Shown here: one piece after another, positions 36,146 to 45,498 of the stretch | Numbering within the stretch: the stretch's first letter is position 1 | How the letters are laid out: each line of letters starts with the position of its first letter | NCBI GenBank assembly: GCA_016742275.1 | Contig: JACVCD010000014.1 | Span: 1 to 64,000 of the forward strand | Direction of reading: 5' to 3' | Source: Gemmatimonadaceae bacterium | GTDB taxonomy: Bacteria > Gemmatimonadota > Gemmatimonadetes > Gemmatimonadales > Gemmatimonadaceae | Length of the DNA: 64,000 bases | Notes under the pieces: generated by a model | Databases searched by the model: none | What the model was told of the DNA's origin: nothing | Seen by the model: the letters and a program-made list of their open reading frames with translations, nothing else | Position numbers and translations under genes: made by a program

Positions 36146-39100
36146 TTAGAAGCCCAGGTCGACGCTGAAGAAGAACTGACGGCTCGACGGGAACGGCGCG
36201 AGGTCGATAAACCGGTTGAAGTTCTGATTGCCGAAGTTGTTGAACTCCGGATCAAAGCCCCAGTAGTCCGAGAACATGAACAGGTTGCGGCCGCTGGCGT
36301 TGAAACGCAGGGACTTGGCACCCGGCACCTTCGCTGCCCAGGAATCCGGCGCCTGGAAATTGAGGGTGATTTCGCGAACCTTCACGTACGAACCCTTCTG
36401 CATGTACACACGCGTGTCGCCACCGTTGAACGTCTGATAGCGGCATTCGCCGAGACCCATCTTCGTGTTGTCGGCGCGGGTGCAGAGGCGCGATCCGTTC
36501 ACGTAGCCCGGCTGACCCAACGTACCGATCGGCTGGATGAGACGATCAGGTGCCGGCGCAGTAAAGTCGCGGGAGTTGCCGCCTTCATCCCACAGATTGT
36601 TCGTCATGTTCGACACATCACCACCCGCACGCCAGTCGAGCAACACCGACAACGTGAGGCGCTTCCACGTGAAATCGTTGTTGAACGTGGTGGTGTGGAT
36701 CGGGTTCGAGTTGCCCGTGATCGTGTCGACCGCGATGAACTGACCCGGACGCGCGGTATCGGGACGCAGCGGCGCGAGCGACCAGATCAAGGTCGAGATC
36801 GAGTTGGCCGCGATACGATTGCGACCATACGATGAGCCAAAGCTGTTGGCCGGGAAGAACGCCGGAACGGGCAGGTTGTTGGAGTACTGCTTGTTGGTGT
36901 TGTAGATGATGCGGCTGGTCCATTCGAAACCACCACGACGCAGCGGTACCAGCGACAGCACGGCTTCGCTACCCAACACCGACAACTGACCACCATTGAT
37001 GACCTGGTTACCCAGACCCGATGACGGCGGCAGCGGGAACGTCAGCAGCAGGTCGGTGATCTTGCGCTCGTAGCGCGTGAGCTCGACACCGACGCGCGCA
37101 CCAAAGAACGAGGCGTCGACACCATACTCAAGCTCGTTCATGATTTCCGGCTTGATCGCCACGTTGCCGAGCGTAGCCGGAGAAACGAGCGAACCCAGAC
37201 CGCCGATCACGCCACCGTTGGCGAACAGCAGGTCGCGGTCGCCATAGCGCGGACGGTTACCCGACTGACCCCAGGCACCACGGAACTTGATGTCGTCCAC
37301 CTTGTCCGACAACGGCTTCACGAAGCGGTAGGAGCCCGAGTACTTCGGGAACAGGTAGTACTCACCACGATCGCCATTGGCACTCGAACGGTCAGCACGG
37401 AAGCCGACATTCAGGGCGAGCTTTTCGTCAAGCAGCAACGCCTGTTCGTTCACGTAGTAGGACTGATCGCGGAATTCATTGCGGATGTCTTCCCACGCAA
37501 TGTCCGTGGCGCCCTGCGCCACACGAGCCGTCGGCAGCAGACCACGGCCGCGGATACGGTAGGTGTCGACCTTCTGGCGCTCGTAGGTTCCACCCACGGA
37601 CGTCGTGAACGACGTCACCAGTGCGTTGGCCGGCGTCCACGTCCACACGGCATTGAGGCCGCTGTTGGCCTGCAAGCTGGACGTGTTGTTCTGACCGGCC
37701 GTACCGAGGAAGCCGTCGGCCGATTCGAACTGGAGGTAATTCGGCGAGTACTGCACGCCTTCCTGCTGGAAGCGGTCGAAGCCCATCAGCGAGGAGATCT
37801 GCACGCTGTGGCGATCCGAGGCGAGCAGCGAGTAGTTCAGGCGCAGGTTGCCGGACTGACGGAACACCAACTCGTCCGACTGCACCGCGCGAATGACTTC
37901 AAACGGATTGGCCGTGCTGTTGCCGCCGCCATGGAACGGCATGAGCGGGTAGCGGCCATTCTCGAGGCGCTTGTTCAGATCGATGATGGCCGGGTTGTAA
38001 CCCAGCTCATATGTCGGGCTGACACCGGCGTTGTTGTTGTTGCCGAGACCACGCTGCAGGAAGTTGCGCGTGACATCGAGGCCCATGCTGGCCGTGAGCT
38101 TGCTGCCGATCGACTGATCGAGATTGATGCGGCCACCGGTACGACGCGCGCCGGTGTTGATCATGATGCCCGATTCCTGACGATCGTTCAGCGAGGCGAA
38201 GTAGCGCGTGTTGCCCGCACCACCCGACGCCGACAGCAGCGTTTCCCACGACGGCTTGGTTTCGCCGTACAGCTCACCGAGCCAATCGTAGTTGGTGCAA
38301 GTCGGCGTGCAGGCTTCGCGCGCCGCGGCCTGACCGATCGGGCCGCCGGCGAACGGCAGCACTTCGTCGAGGTTCGCGTACTGGCGATGTCCGAGCGAAC
38401 GCACCATCTGCTGCGTGCCCACGCGCTGCGTGAGATTCCAGCGCGGTGCACCCGTCGAGCCCTTCTTGGTCGTGATCACGACCACACCATTCGTGGCGCG
38501 CGAGCCGTAGATGGCCGTTGCGGCCGCCGACTTCAGGACTTCGATGTTTTCGATGTCGTTCGGATTCAGGTCGGCCAGACGATTCACAACCTGGTCCTGG
38601 CTCGAGCCAGTCGAACCCGAGGCGCGCGTAATGGCCGACGCACCGGACGACGTTCCTGCGTTTGAAATGATCACGCCATCCACGACGTAGAGCGGGTCAC
38701 CCTGACCCAGCACTGACGTGGCGCCGCGAATCTGGATCTGTGCACCACCACCCGGCGCGCCACTGTTTTCGAAGATACGAGCGCCGGCCACCTTGCCGGC
38801 CAGGTTGCTTTCGATCGAGCGTGCGGGCACGCGATTGAGTTCGGGACCACCAACAGTCGCTACGGCTGTGGCCGCCACGCGACGATCCACGGCGGTCGCC
38901 TGACCGGTCACCGTCATGCCTTCGAGCTGCAGCACGTCCTTCTCGAGCTCGAAGTTGGCCACACTTTCCGTCGGACCAAGCTTGGCGGTCTGACGCTTGT
39001 AGCCGAGCTGTCGGGCGAGAATCGAGACTTCGCCGGCCGGAACGCGTAGGCGATACTCGCCGCGTTCATTCGTCCGCACGCCGAGTTGCATGCCGACGAC

Positions 39101-39241
39101 ACTGACCGTCACGTCTGCGATTGGTTGACCGGTGCCCTGCATGGTCACCTTGCCCGTGATATCACGGTTCTGCGCGTCCGCTCGGAACGGCAGCAAGGCG
39201 ACCGCGAAGGCAACGGTCGCGACTCTGAGGAACCTACCCAT
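36146..39241 (-). CDS. SusC/RagA-family TonB-dependent receptor
   Basis: This 1031-residue outer-membrane receptor imports ligands using TonB energy, together with the SusD-like lipoprotein after it. A signal peptide (VATVAFAVALLPFRADAQ) is followed by a carboxypeptidase-regulatory domain at about 28-110 and a plug at about 120-235 containing VDGVIISNAG and SQDQVVNRLADLNPNDIENI. The 22-strand barrel runs from about 250 to the end, which closes on a terminal Phe (SVDLGF). ATG at 39241 has CGGAG 5 bases upstream; the frame runs 90 codons further back, but into non-coding-looking sequence. The M1 aminopeptidase upstream suggests peptides as substrate. Confidence 0.93.
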   Translation of the reverse strand: MGRFLRVATVAFAVALLPFRADAQNRDITGKVTMQGTGQPIADVTVSVVGMQLGVRTNERGEYRLRVPAGEVSILARQLGYKRQTAKLGPTESVANFELEKDVLQLEGMTVTGQATAVDRRVAATAVATVGGPELNRVPARSIESNLAGKVAGARIFENSGAPGGGAQIQIRGATSVLGQGDPLYVVDGVIISNAGTSSGASAITRASGSTGSSQDQVVNRLADLNPNDIENIEVLKSAAATAIYGSRATNGVVVITTKKGSTGAPRWNLTQRVGTQQMVRSLGHRQYANLDEVLPFAGGPIGQAAAREACTPTCTNYDWLGELYGETKPSWETLLSASGGAGNTRYFASLNDRQESGIMINTGARRTGGRINLDQSIGSKLTASMGLDVTRNFLQRGLGNNNNAGVSPTYELGYNPAIIDLNKRLENGRYPLMPFHGGGNSTANPFEVIRAVQSDELVFRQSGNLRLNYSLLASDRHSVQISSLMGFDRFQQEGVQYSPNYLQFESADGFLGTAGQNNTSSLQANSGLNAVWTWTPANALVTSFTTSVGGTYERQKVDTYRIRGRGLLPTARVAQGATDIAWEDIRNEFRDQSYYVNEQALLLDEKLALNVGFRADRSSANGDRGEYYLFPKYSGSYRFVKPLSDKVDDIKFRGAWGQSGNRPRYGDRDLLFANGGVIGGLGSLVSPATLGNVAIKPEIMNELEYGVDASFFGARVGVELTRYERKITDLLLTFPLPPSSGLGNQVINGGQLSVLGSEAVLSLVPLRRGGFEWTSRIIYNTNKQYSNNLPVPAFFPANSFGSSYGRNRIAANSISTLIWSLAPLRPDTARPGQFIAVDTITGNSNPIHTTTFNNDFTWKRLTLSVLLDWRAGGDVSNMTNNLWDEGGNSRDFTAPAPDRLIQPIGTLGQPGYVNGSRLCTRADNTKMGLGECRYQTFNGGDTRVYMQKGSYVKVREITLNFQAPDSWAAKVPGAKSLRFNASGRNLFMFSDYWGFDPEFNNFGNQNFNRFIDLAPFPSSRQFFFSVDLGF

Positions 39242-39512
39242 GGATTCTCCGATGGTGGGTATCGGGGGAACTACCTGGAGTCGACGCGACTTCAGGCAGC
39301 GGTACCGGTTGTATGTCGTGCGCGTGGTGGAGGGCTCGTCACTCACTTGTCCTTCGCTCGTGACGCGCGCGTGACACACAACCGAGTGCGCCCCAAAGTA
39401 CACACACTTTGTCCCGTTGCCAGAGGGATGCTTACAACTTTCGTACGCCGTGTGGCGAGTGGCATGTGCAAGAGGATCAACAGTGTGCCAAGACGCAGCG
39501 TCTCGGCACACT
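39242..39512 (-). other. 271-base gap upstream of susC
   Basis: No gene is visible. It starts with the terminator of the M1 peptidase gene and must hold the susC promoter, but no convincing -10/-35 pair could be picked. A stretch reading tgtgtactttgg on the minus strand only loosely resembles the Bacteroidota -7 element. Confidence 0.5.
39483..39511 (-). terminator. 13-bp hairpin right after the M1 peptidase gene
   Basis: On the minus strand GTGTGCCGAGACG pairs with CGTCTTGGCACAC, 13 bp with one G-U, around a 3-base loop. It begins one base after the peptidase stop codon. The following bases are moderately T-rich (tgttgatcctctt). Confidence 0.65.
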
Positions 39513-42176
39513 TCACTTCAATGATGAGGCTTTCCAGTTCGTGTTAACAATGCGCACCGTGCGCTCCAATTCATCTCGCGACTGCAAAATCTTCTGTCGT
39601 AGATCGGCAGGCAACGCAGGATGCGCGCTAAGCCAGCCATCGACGCGCTGCAGTGCGTCGGGTGAGCGCTGACTGCCGATCACGGCCGAGAGCCAGCTGC
39701 CGAGAAAAAAGATGCGACGATTCTGCTGAATCCACGGCAGGGTGTCGAGCGCTGGAATGAGAAACGGGGCGGTGAGCGTTTGCTGGTCACCATCAAAGAA
39801 CGTGCGAAGACTCGATGTTACCCATTCCTCATTCAGGGAACGGTCGTTGAACCATCGCGTGAACAGCATCAATTTGTTGTCGGCATTGGGAAGTCCGGCC
39901 CGCGCAACGAACGCCTGACGTTCACCTTCCGTCGTTCGGTCGCGCGTACGCATGCTGTCGATGAGTACCGTCGCATCTGGTGCACCACGCGCCACCAACT
40001 GCTGCACCATCGACCAACGGGTCGGCGCACGCAGTGCGAGCCCGAACACGCTGTCGCGAGGAATCCATGCGCGCAGTGAGTCCATGGCCGGTGCACTTCG
40101 TGCAACAGAAATCCATGCATCCAGCTGTGTCTTGCGCTGTCCGTAGGGCCGTGACGTGTCTGCAGCGCCGCGAGCCAATGTGCGCTGCACCGCGGGCATG
40201 AGAGAATCGCGCACTGATGGTGCGACATAGCGTGTCGCACTGGTGACCATGCGTGCGACAAGTGTCGCACTGATCTGTTCGTCACGTTCACCCGGAAGTG
40301 CGGACAACGCCATGGCCGCAAATCGGCGCGGATCAAACTGCGCTTCGCGCACGAGATCCCACATGGCCCCCCACAATTGCGCGCGCAGCAGATCATCGCG
40401 CACGCTTCCGATGTGGCGTTCCAGCCACGCCACGCTGCGTGCATCGGGGAGCACCAGCGCGTATCCGTAGTCGCCGTCGTTGGCGAACACGAACTCCGGT
40501 ACCGGCAAACCACGCGCCGCCGATATGTCGGTGGTGTCGCGCGTCATCTCGATGGGAATCCGCACCGCCGGTCGACCGGCGTAGTGCAGCAACACCTGTA
40601 CTTTGAGCGGCCATGCTTCCGCGCTGGACAGGGCGGGTTGCGCGGGTCGCTGAACGAGCCGGAGTCGCGTCACCTTGCCATTGGCTACCTCGAGCTGCTG
40701 TGAAACGATGGGCAGGCCTGGACGCAGCATCCAATGCTTGCCCCAATTCGACAGATCGCGCCCTGACGCAGTACCAATGGCTTCGAGCAACGCCTGCCAC
40801 GTAGCATTGCCGAAAGCGTGTCGCGCAAGAAACTGCTGAACGCCACGCTGGAACGGTTCATCGCCAACGAGATATTCGAGCTGGCGCAGCAGCGAGGGTG
40901 CCTTGTTGTAGACGATCGGACCATAGTTGCTCTTGGCCTGATCGAGATTGGCCAACGATTGCCACACTGGAGTCGTACCGGCCGTGGCATCGGTGGCATA
41001 CGCCACCGGTTTATTGCGAAGATGAAAAGTCTTCCATGCATTCGACTGCGGTTCGAGCGCCGCCTGCATGCGCGCGGCCATGAATGTGGCAAATCCTTCC
41101 TTGAGCCACAGGTCATCGAACCATTGCATCGTCACGTAGTCACCAAACCACTGGTGAGCGACCTCGTGAAAGGTGGTGGCCTGCCGCCCCAGCAACTGCG
41201 ACATCGTTGGGGGTTCGCGATAGATGAAACTCTCTTCGTTGTAGAACACCGCGCCCGGATGCTCCATCCCGCCGAATGGGAATGCCGGTGCCAGCAGTGC
41301 GTCGTACTTGCCGAAAGGGTAGGCAACTCCGAAATACGATCCCAGCCAGCGCAATGCCCGCGCATTCATGGCGAGCAGCGTGTCTGATTCGGCTTCGCGC
41401 GCACGTGACTGCCGCACATACAGTGACATGGACTGCGGTGCGCCGCCGTTCATCAGCGGTTCATGTCGTTCGTGCACACGCCACGGTCCCGCGGCGAACG
41501 CCATGAGATACGTGCTGATCGGCGCGGTTTCGCGGAAGTGATGGGTGACCAGTGCGCCAGCGCTGTCTTTGCGCTCTGGTGCCCCATTGGCCAGCGCACG
41601 CCACGATGCCGGAGTGGTCAGCGCGAGTTGTAACCGGGCCTTGAGGTCCGGCTGGTCGAACACCGGAAACAACAGGTTGGCATCGGATGGCACGAGCAGC
41701 GTATACAGATACGTGCTGCTGTCAGTGAGATCACGTGTGCGGATGATTGCCGCACCGGCAGACGCTACCGGTGATGCAAAGGTCAACGCGACCGTGTTGC
41801 GTCCTGGGCGCACCTGCGCCCCGGGTATGGTCACATGATGGCGGTTCCACGCGGCCGTGGCGCTCCATGGTGTACCGTTGATTTCACCGGCACCGACTTC
41901 GAGTCCGCGAAAGTCCAACAGCACGTCGCCGGTGCCGCGATGTGTGAACGACACCACCACCCGTCCGCGCGCCGTGTCTCCGGTACCTACCGTCAGATGG
42001 AGCGCGTACTGCACTTCGCTGATGGTGTTACGGCGTCGGGTGGCCAGTTCAGCCGATACGCCGGGCCCATTTTCCGGTGTTCCATTTACAGGCAAGGGCT
42101 GCGACTGAACCCGGTCGGGAGACATGAGCATCGTCGCTGCAAGAACTGCAGCAATCAGGCGGAGTGAAGTGACCAT
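39513..42176 (-). CDS. Secreted M1-family zinc aminopeptidase
   Basis: This 887-residue exported peptidase starts with a signal peptide ending near RVQSQ. An N-terminal beta-sandwich domain (about 40-240) is followed by the catalytic domain. The exopeptidase motif is GGMEHPG, a variant of GAMEN. The zinc site is HEVAHQWFGD followed 18 residues later by the Glu in LWLKEGFATF. A C-terminal helical domain (ERAP1-like) of about 350 residues completes it. It releases N-terminal amino acids from peptides in the periplasm or outside. It lies upstream of susCD in the same direction, but a hairpin separates them. Confidence 0.95.
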   Translation of the reverse strand: MVTSLRLIAAVLAATMLMSPDRVQSQPLPVNGTPENGPGVSAELATRRRNTISEVQYALHLTVGTGDTARGRVVVSFTHRGTGDVLLDFRGLEVGAGEINGTPWSATAAWNRHHVTIPGAQVRPGRNTVALTFASPVASAGAAIIRTRDLTDSSTYLYTLLVPSDANLLFPVFDQPDLKARLQLALTTPASWRALANGAPERKDSAGALVTHHFRETAPISTYLMAFAAGPWRVHERHEPLMNGGAPQSMSLYVRQSRAREAESDTLLAMNARALRWLGSYFGVAYPFGKYDALLAPAFPFGGMEHPGAVFYNEESFIYREPPTMSQLLGRQATTFHEVAHQWFGDYVTMQWFDDLWLKEGFATFMAARMQAALEPQSNAWKTFHLRNKPVAYATDATAGTTPVWQSLANLDQAKSNYGPIVYNKAPSLLRQLEYLVGDEPFQRGVQQFLARHAFGNATWQALLEAIGTASGRDLSNWGKHWMLRPGLPIVSQQLEVANGKVTRLRLVQRPAQPALSSAEAWPLKVQVLLHYAGRPAVRIPIEMTRDTTDISAARGLPVPEFVFANDGDYGYALVLPDARSVAWLERHIGSVRDDLLRAQLWGAMWDLVREAQFDPRRFAAMALSALPGERDEQISATLVARMVTSATRYVAPSVRDSLMPAVQRTLARGAADTSRPYGQRKTQLDAWISVARSAPAMDSLRAWIPRDSVFGLALRAPTRWSMVQQLVARGAPDATVLIDSMRTRDRTTEGERQAFVARAGLPNADNKLMLFTRWFNDRSLNEEWVTSSLRTFFDGDQQTLTAPFLIPALDTLPWIQQNRRIFFLGSWLSAVIGSQRSPDALQRVDGWLSAHPALPADLRQKILQSRDELERTVRIVNTNWKASSLK

Positions 42177-42221
42177 GCCCGAACCTGCAGATCAGATGGG
42201 GGCACTGTAAAGTGAGATCCT

Positions 42222-43424
42222 ATGCAATTGAGTCCAGACAGACGCCCTCGCATCCCCGCAGGTATTTGGGCGCTCGGCTTCGTATCCATGTTGATGGACA
42301 TCGCCTCCGAGATGATTCACGCACTGTTGCCCGTGTACATGGTGACCGTCCTCGGGACGTCAACACTCGCGGTGGGCATCATTGAGGGGATTGCCGAGGC
42401 GACCGCTTCGATCACTAAGGTTTTTTCTGGTGCGCTCAGTGACTGGTTGGGCAAGCGTAAACTCCTTGCCGTGCTGGGCTATGGTCTGGCGGCTATCACC
42501 AAGCCGATCTTTCCTCTGGCGGCTTCGCTGGAATGGCTGGTCGGCGCCCGATTCATCGATCGGATTGGCAAGGGCATTCGCGGGGCGCCGCGCGACGCGC
42601 TCGTGGCAGATCTGGCGCCGCTGGAATTGCGCGGTGCGAGCTTTGGGCTGCGCCAATCGCTCGATACGATCGGAGCCTTTGCCGGACCACTGATTGCGGT
42701 CGGCTTGATGTGGCTGACCGCCAATCATTTTCAGACGGTTTTCTGGGTAGCGGTTGTCCCGGCTGTTCTGTCGGTCGTGGTCTTGATCTTTGGCGTCAAT
42801 GAGCCTGAACGTCCAAAGGCGCTACGCCATATCCGCATGCCGCTGCATCGCGAGGAGTTGGCGCGTTTGGATTCGGCCTACTGGTGGGTGGTTGCCATTG
42901 CTGCGTGCTTCCTGTTGGCACGCTTCAGTGAGGCATTTCTGATTCTGCGTGCGCAGTCGGTTGGTGTGCCGTTGACCATGGTGCCGATCGTACTCGTGTT
43001 CATGAGCCTCGCCTATTCGGTTTCCGCTTTCCCGGTTGGTGTGCTCGCCGATCGCGTGAACCGATTGACTCTTCTTGCAATCGGGCTGGTGCTGTTGTTC
43101 CTGGCCGACATCGTGCTGGCGTTTACGAGCAATCTTCTGAGTCTCGGCATCGGTGTCGCACTGTGGGGGCTGCATATGGGATTCACCCAGGGCGTGCTGG
43201 CAACCCTGATCGCAGATGTCGCTCCCGCAGAGCTACGCGGGACGGCCTTCGGGATGTTCAATCTGATCACTGGCATTGCCTTGTTACTCGCCAGTGTGAT
43301 GGCCGGAATGCTCTGGGACCGATTGGGTCCGCAAGCGACATTCCTGATGGGTGCGGTCCTGGCGCTCATGACCTTGCTTGGCCTGCGAGCTATACGCTCA
43401 CGTCTTCCGCAGCTTTCGCGCTGA
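42222..43424 (+). CDS. MFS transporter
   Basis: This 400-residue transporter has about 12 hydrophobic helices. The loop between helices 2 and 3 has GALSDWLGKRKLL, the MFS signature, and the second half repeats it as GVLADRVNRLTLL. RIGKGIRGAPRDALVADLA is typical of a group of bacterial MFS proteins related to drug or metal resistance (YitZ-like), but the substrate cannot be assigned. It is divergent from the M1 peptidase gene; 45 bases separate the starts. Confidence 0.88.
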   Translation: MQLSPDRRPRIPAGIWALGFVSMLMDIASEMIHALLPVYMVTVLGTSTLAVGIIEGIAEATASITKVFSGALSDWLGKRKLLAVLGYGLAAITKPIFPLAASLEWLVGARFIDRIGKGIRGAPRDALVADLAPLELRGASFGLRQSLDTIGAFAGPLIAVGLMWLTANHFQTVFWVAVVPAVLSVVVLIFGVNEPERPKALRHIRMPLHREELARLDSAYWWVVAIAACFLLARFSEAFLILRAQSVGVPLTMVPIVLVFMSLAYSVSAFPVGVLADRVNRLTLLAIGLVLLFLADIVLAFTSNLLSLGIGVALWGLHMGFTQGVLATLIADVAPAELRGTAFGMFNLITGIALLLASVMAGMLWDRLGPQATFLMGAVLALMTLLGLRAIRSRLPQLSR

Positions 43425-43540
43425 GAGAGGGTAGAGCAGGTACCAGGTGTCAATCGTGAGGTTGAGCAATCGGGGTTTTGTGACGTAGCCTACCAAACAC
43501 AATCTTCCGCAATCCCGCCGCACGATGGCACCTTACTCGT

Positions 43541-45031
43541 ATGTCTGCTGACCTCCCCGTGATTTCCGACAACACAGCCATGTCGAAGGCCGCGTCTGCG
43601 CCTGCGACGAGTGCGTGCGCCGGCTGTGCCGGTGTGGATCGCCGCCATTTTCTCGCGTCGGCTTCCTGGCTCTCACTCGGAGCGCTCGCTGCCACCGCAT
43701 GCGGCGACGGTGTGTTCAGCGGACCGGAAACACTGCCGGTGTTTCCAACCGAGAATTTCACGGTCGATCCGCGTACGATCACGGAGTTGTCGCAGGTCGG
43801 CGGGCGCACGGTGCTGTCGTTCGGCGAGTATGCGCCGATCTATCTCGAACGCATTGGCAATGCGCAGTATCGCGCGTTGTCGTTGGCGTGTCCGCACAAG
43901 GGAAGCATTGTGTCGGTTGGCAGCGCTGGCTTCACCTGCCCGAATCATGGCGCACGATTCGACGGTGAAGGCACATGGATTGGTGGGCAGGAGACGGCGA
44001 GTCTCGCGCCACTCGGCGTGAAGGTGAATGTCGATGGCACGTTGACCATTGGTGGTGCGCCGCTGCCTCCTGCTCTCAGTCTTTCCACCAATGCCGTGTC
44101 GTTCACGACGGCACTTGGTGGTGCACAGCCGGCGGCGCAATTCCTGACCGTCGACAACACCGGCGGCGGTGTGTTGTCCGGATTGCAGGTCTCACTGGCC
44201 TATGCGCAGAACCAACGTACGGGGTGGTTGGCGGTATCGCTGGAGCAGGCCAACACACCGGCGCGTCTGACGCTGACCGCACAGCGTGGTACGCTGCCAG
44301 CGGGCAGCTATAACGCCACGGTCACGGTGTCCGCACCGGGGATCAGCAATGGTGCCCAAACGGTCGCGGTGACCATGGTGGTGCAAGATCCCAATGCACC
44401 GGCCGTGCTGCAGCTGTCGGCCACCGCAATCAGCTTTGCCTCTACGCTGGGAATCACGACGCCCACGCAAACCGTGCAGTGCATCAACGGTGGCGGAGGA
44501 ACGCTGAGTGGACTGACGGCAAGCATTGCGTATGCCCCAGGAGGCTTCGGCTGGCTCACGGCCAACCTGTCAGCCACCGCAGCGCCCGCAGTGCTCACGC
44601 TCGGAGTGAATCCGAGTCAGGTGGGCACCGGCACCTTTACGGCCACCGTGACCGTCAATGCCAACGGTGTCGCGTCGCGTACGATCGACGTCAGCATTGT
44701 GGTTGTGCCGCAGGGCCTCGTGGTCACCATTGCGGCGTGGCCGGCACTGGCCAATGTCGGTGGTGTGGCCGGCAGTGTGGGCAATGTGGCCGGCACGCCG
44801 GTGGCTGTCGTGCGGAGCGGCGCCACGAGCTTTGCGGCTTTCTCCATGGTATGCCCACATGCTGGCACCACCATTGGTGTGGTGAATGGCACCAGCTTCC
44901 GCTGCCCCAACCACGGCGCTCTGTTCGACAATCAGGGTATCCTCCGGCCCGACTCGCCGCAGAACACCGACAATCTCACCCGTCGCACGGTGACGTACAC
45001 GCCGGGGGCCGCCACGCTGGTGGTGACCTGA
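43541..45031 (+). CDS. Secreted protein with two Rieske domains around BACON-like repeats
   Basis: The product has 496 residues. A twin-arginine motif (DRRHFLASAS, Arg34-Arg35) and a lipobox-like TACGD (Cys54) suggest folded export and possible lipid anchoring. The first Rieske centre has Cys117/His119 (CPHKG) and Cys133/His136 (CPNHG). The second, at the C-terminus, has Cys438/His440 (CPHAG) and Cys455/His458 (CPNHG). Between them lie two Ig-like repeats (about 178-283 and 288-390) with the pattern LSxxAxSFxxxxG...TVxVxxxGxG of BACON-type domains. Each Rieske domain should bind a [2Fe-2S] cluster and carry electrons in the periplasm. No oxidase or cytochrome partner is adjacent. Confidence 0.88.
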   Translation: MSADLPVISDNTAMSKAASAPATSACAGCAGVDRRHFLASASWLSLGALAATACGDGVFSGPETLPVFPTENFTVDPRTITELSQVGGRTVLSFGEYAPIYLERIGNAQYRALSLACPHKGSIVSVGSAGFTCPNHGARFDGEGTWIGGQETASLAPLGVKVNVDGTLTIGGAPLPPALSLSTNAVSFTTALGGAQPAAQFLTVDNTGGGVLSGLQVSLAYAQNQRTGWLAVSLEQANTPARLTLTAQRGTLPAGSYNATVTVSAPGISNGAQTVAVTMVVQDPNAPAVLQLSATAISFASTLGITTPTQTVQCINGGGGTLSGLTASIAYAPGGFGWLTANLSATAAPAVLTLGVNPSQVGTGTFTATVTVNANGVASRTIDVSIVVVPQGLVVTIAAWPALANVGGVAGSVGNVAGTPVAVVRSGATSFAAFSMVCPHAGTTIGVVNGTSFRCPNHGALFDNQGILRPDSPQNTDNLTRRTVTYTPGAATLVVT

Positions 45032-45112
45032 TTGACCGGCCGGGACCGTTGAACCCCGTCCCCGATATGGCTACCTTTCAAGGCTGTTTGACCTCAGCCA
45101 ACTTTCGTAGCC

Positions 45113-45424
45113 ATGCCAACTTACGAGTTTCGCGCGCCCGACGGCACGATCATCGAGCGGATCTTCAAGATCAGCGAAGTTCCCGAATCCGTCACACTCG
45201 ATGACGGCAGCGTGGCCACGCGCATCATTTCCGGTGGTGCTGGTCTGCTGTTCAAGGGTTCGGGCTTCTACATCACCGACTACGGCAAGGACGGAAAGAA
45301 GGATCAGCGGGCATCCGCGTCTTCGTCCTCCGGTGGTGACGGTGGTAGCGCCAAGAGTGAGTCCAAGAGCGACGCGAAGAGCGATAGCAAGCCGTCGGCG
45401 AGTTCCACGCCCAAGGCTGACTGA
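45113..45424 (+). CDS. FmdB-like small protein lacking the zinc-ribbon cysteines
   Basis: The 103-residue product starts MPTYEFRAPDG and contains ISGGAGLLFKGSGFYITDY, both hallmarks of the FmdB family of putative regulators. Typical FmdB proteins carry two CxxC pairs forming a zinc ribbon between these parts. This protein has no cysteine at all, so it cannot form that ribbon. The last 45 residues are a Ser/Lys/Asp/Ala-rich disordered tail, also common in the family. It is followed by a clear intrinsic terminator. The function is unknown. Confidence 0.8.
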   Translation: MPTYEFRAPDGTIIERIFKISEVPESVTLDDGSVATRIISGGAGLLFKGSGFYITDYGKDGKKDQRASASSSSGGDGGSAKSESKSDAKSDSKPSASSTPKAD

Positions 45425-45448
45425 ACGCGCGTGTTGATGATCCCAAGT

Positions 45449-45474
45449 GACGGCATCGTGCCGTCCTTTTGTTT
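45449..45474 (+). terminator. Intrinsic terminator before argS
   Basis: GACGGCA (45449-45455) pairs with TGCCGTC (45459-45465) around a TCG loop, followed by TTTTGTTT. It is a textbook Rho-independent terminator for the FmdB-like gene and marks the left border of the long argS-ptsI gene train. Confidence 0.85.
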
Positions 45475-45498
45475 GCATACCCTGTTGCACCATGTGCC

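Noticed and set aside
39390-39420. Bacteroidota-type -33/-7 promoter for susC
   Set aside because: The -7-like sequence lacks the correct TAnnTTTG spacing and no -33 TTTG partner is placed properly.
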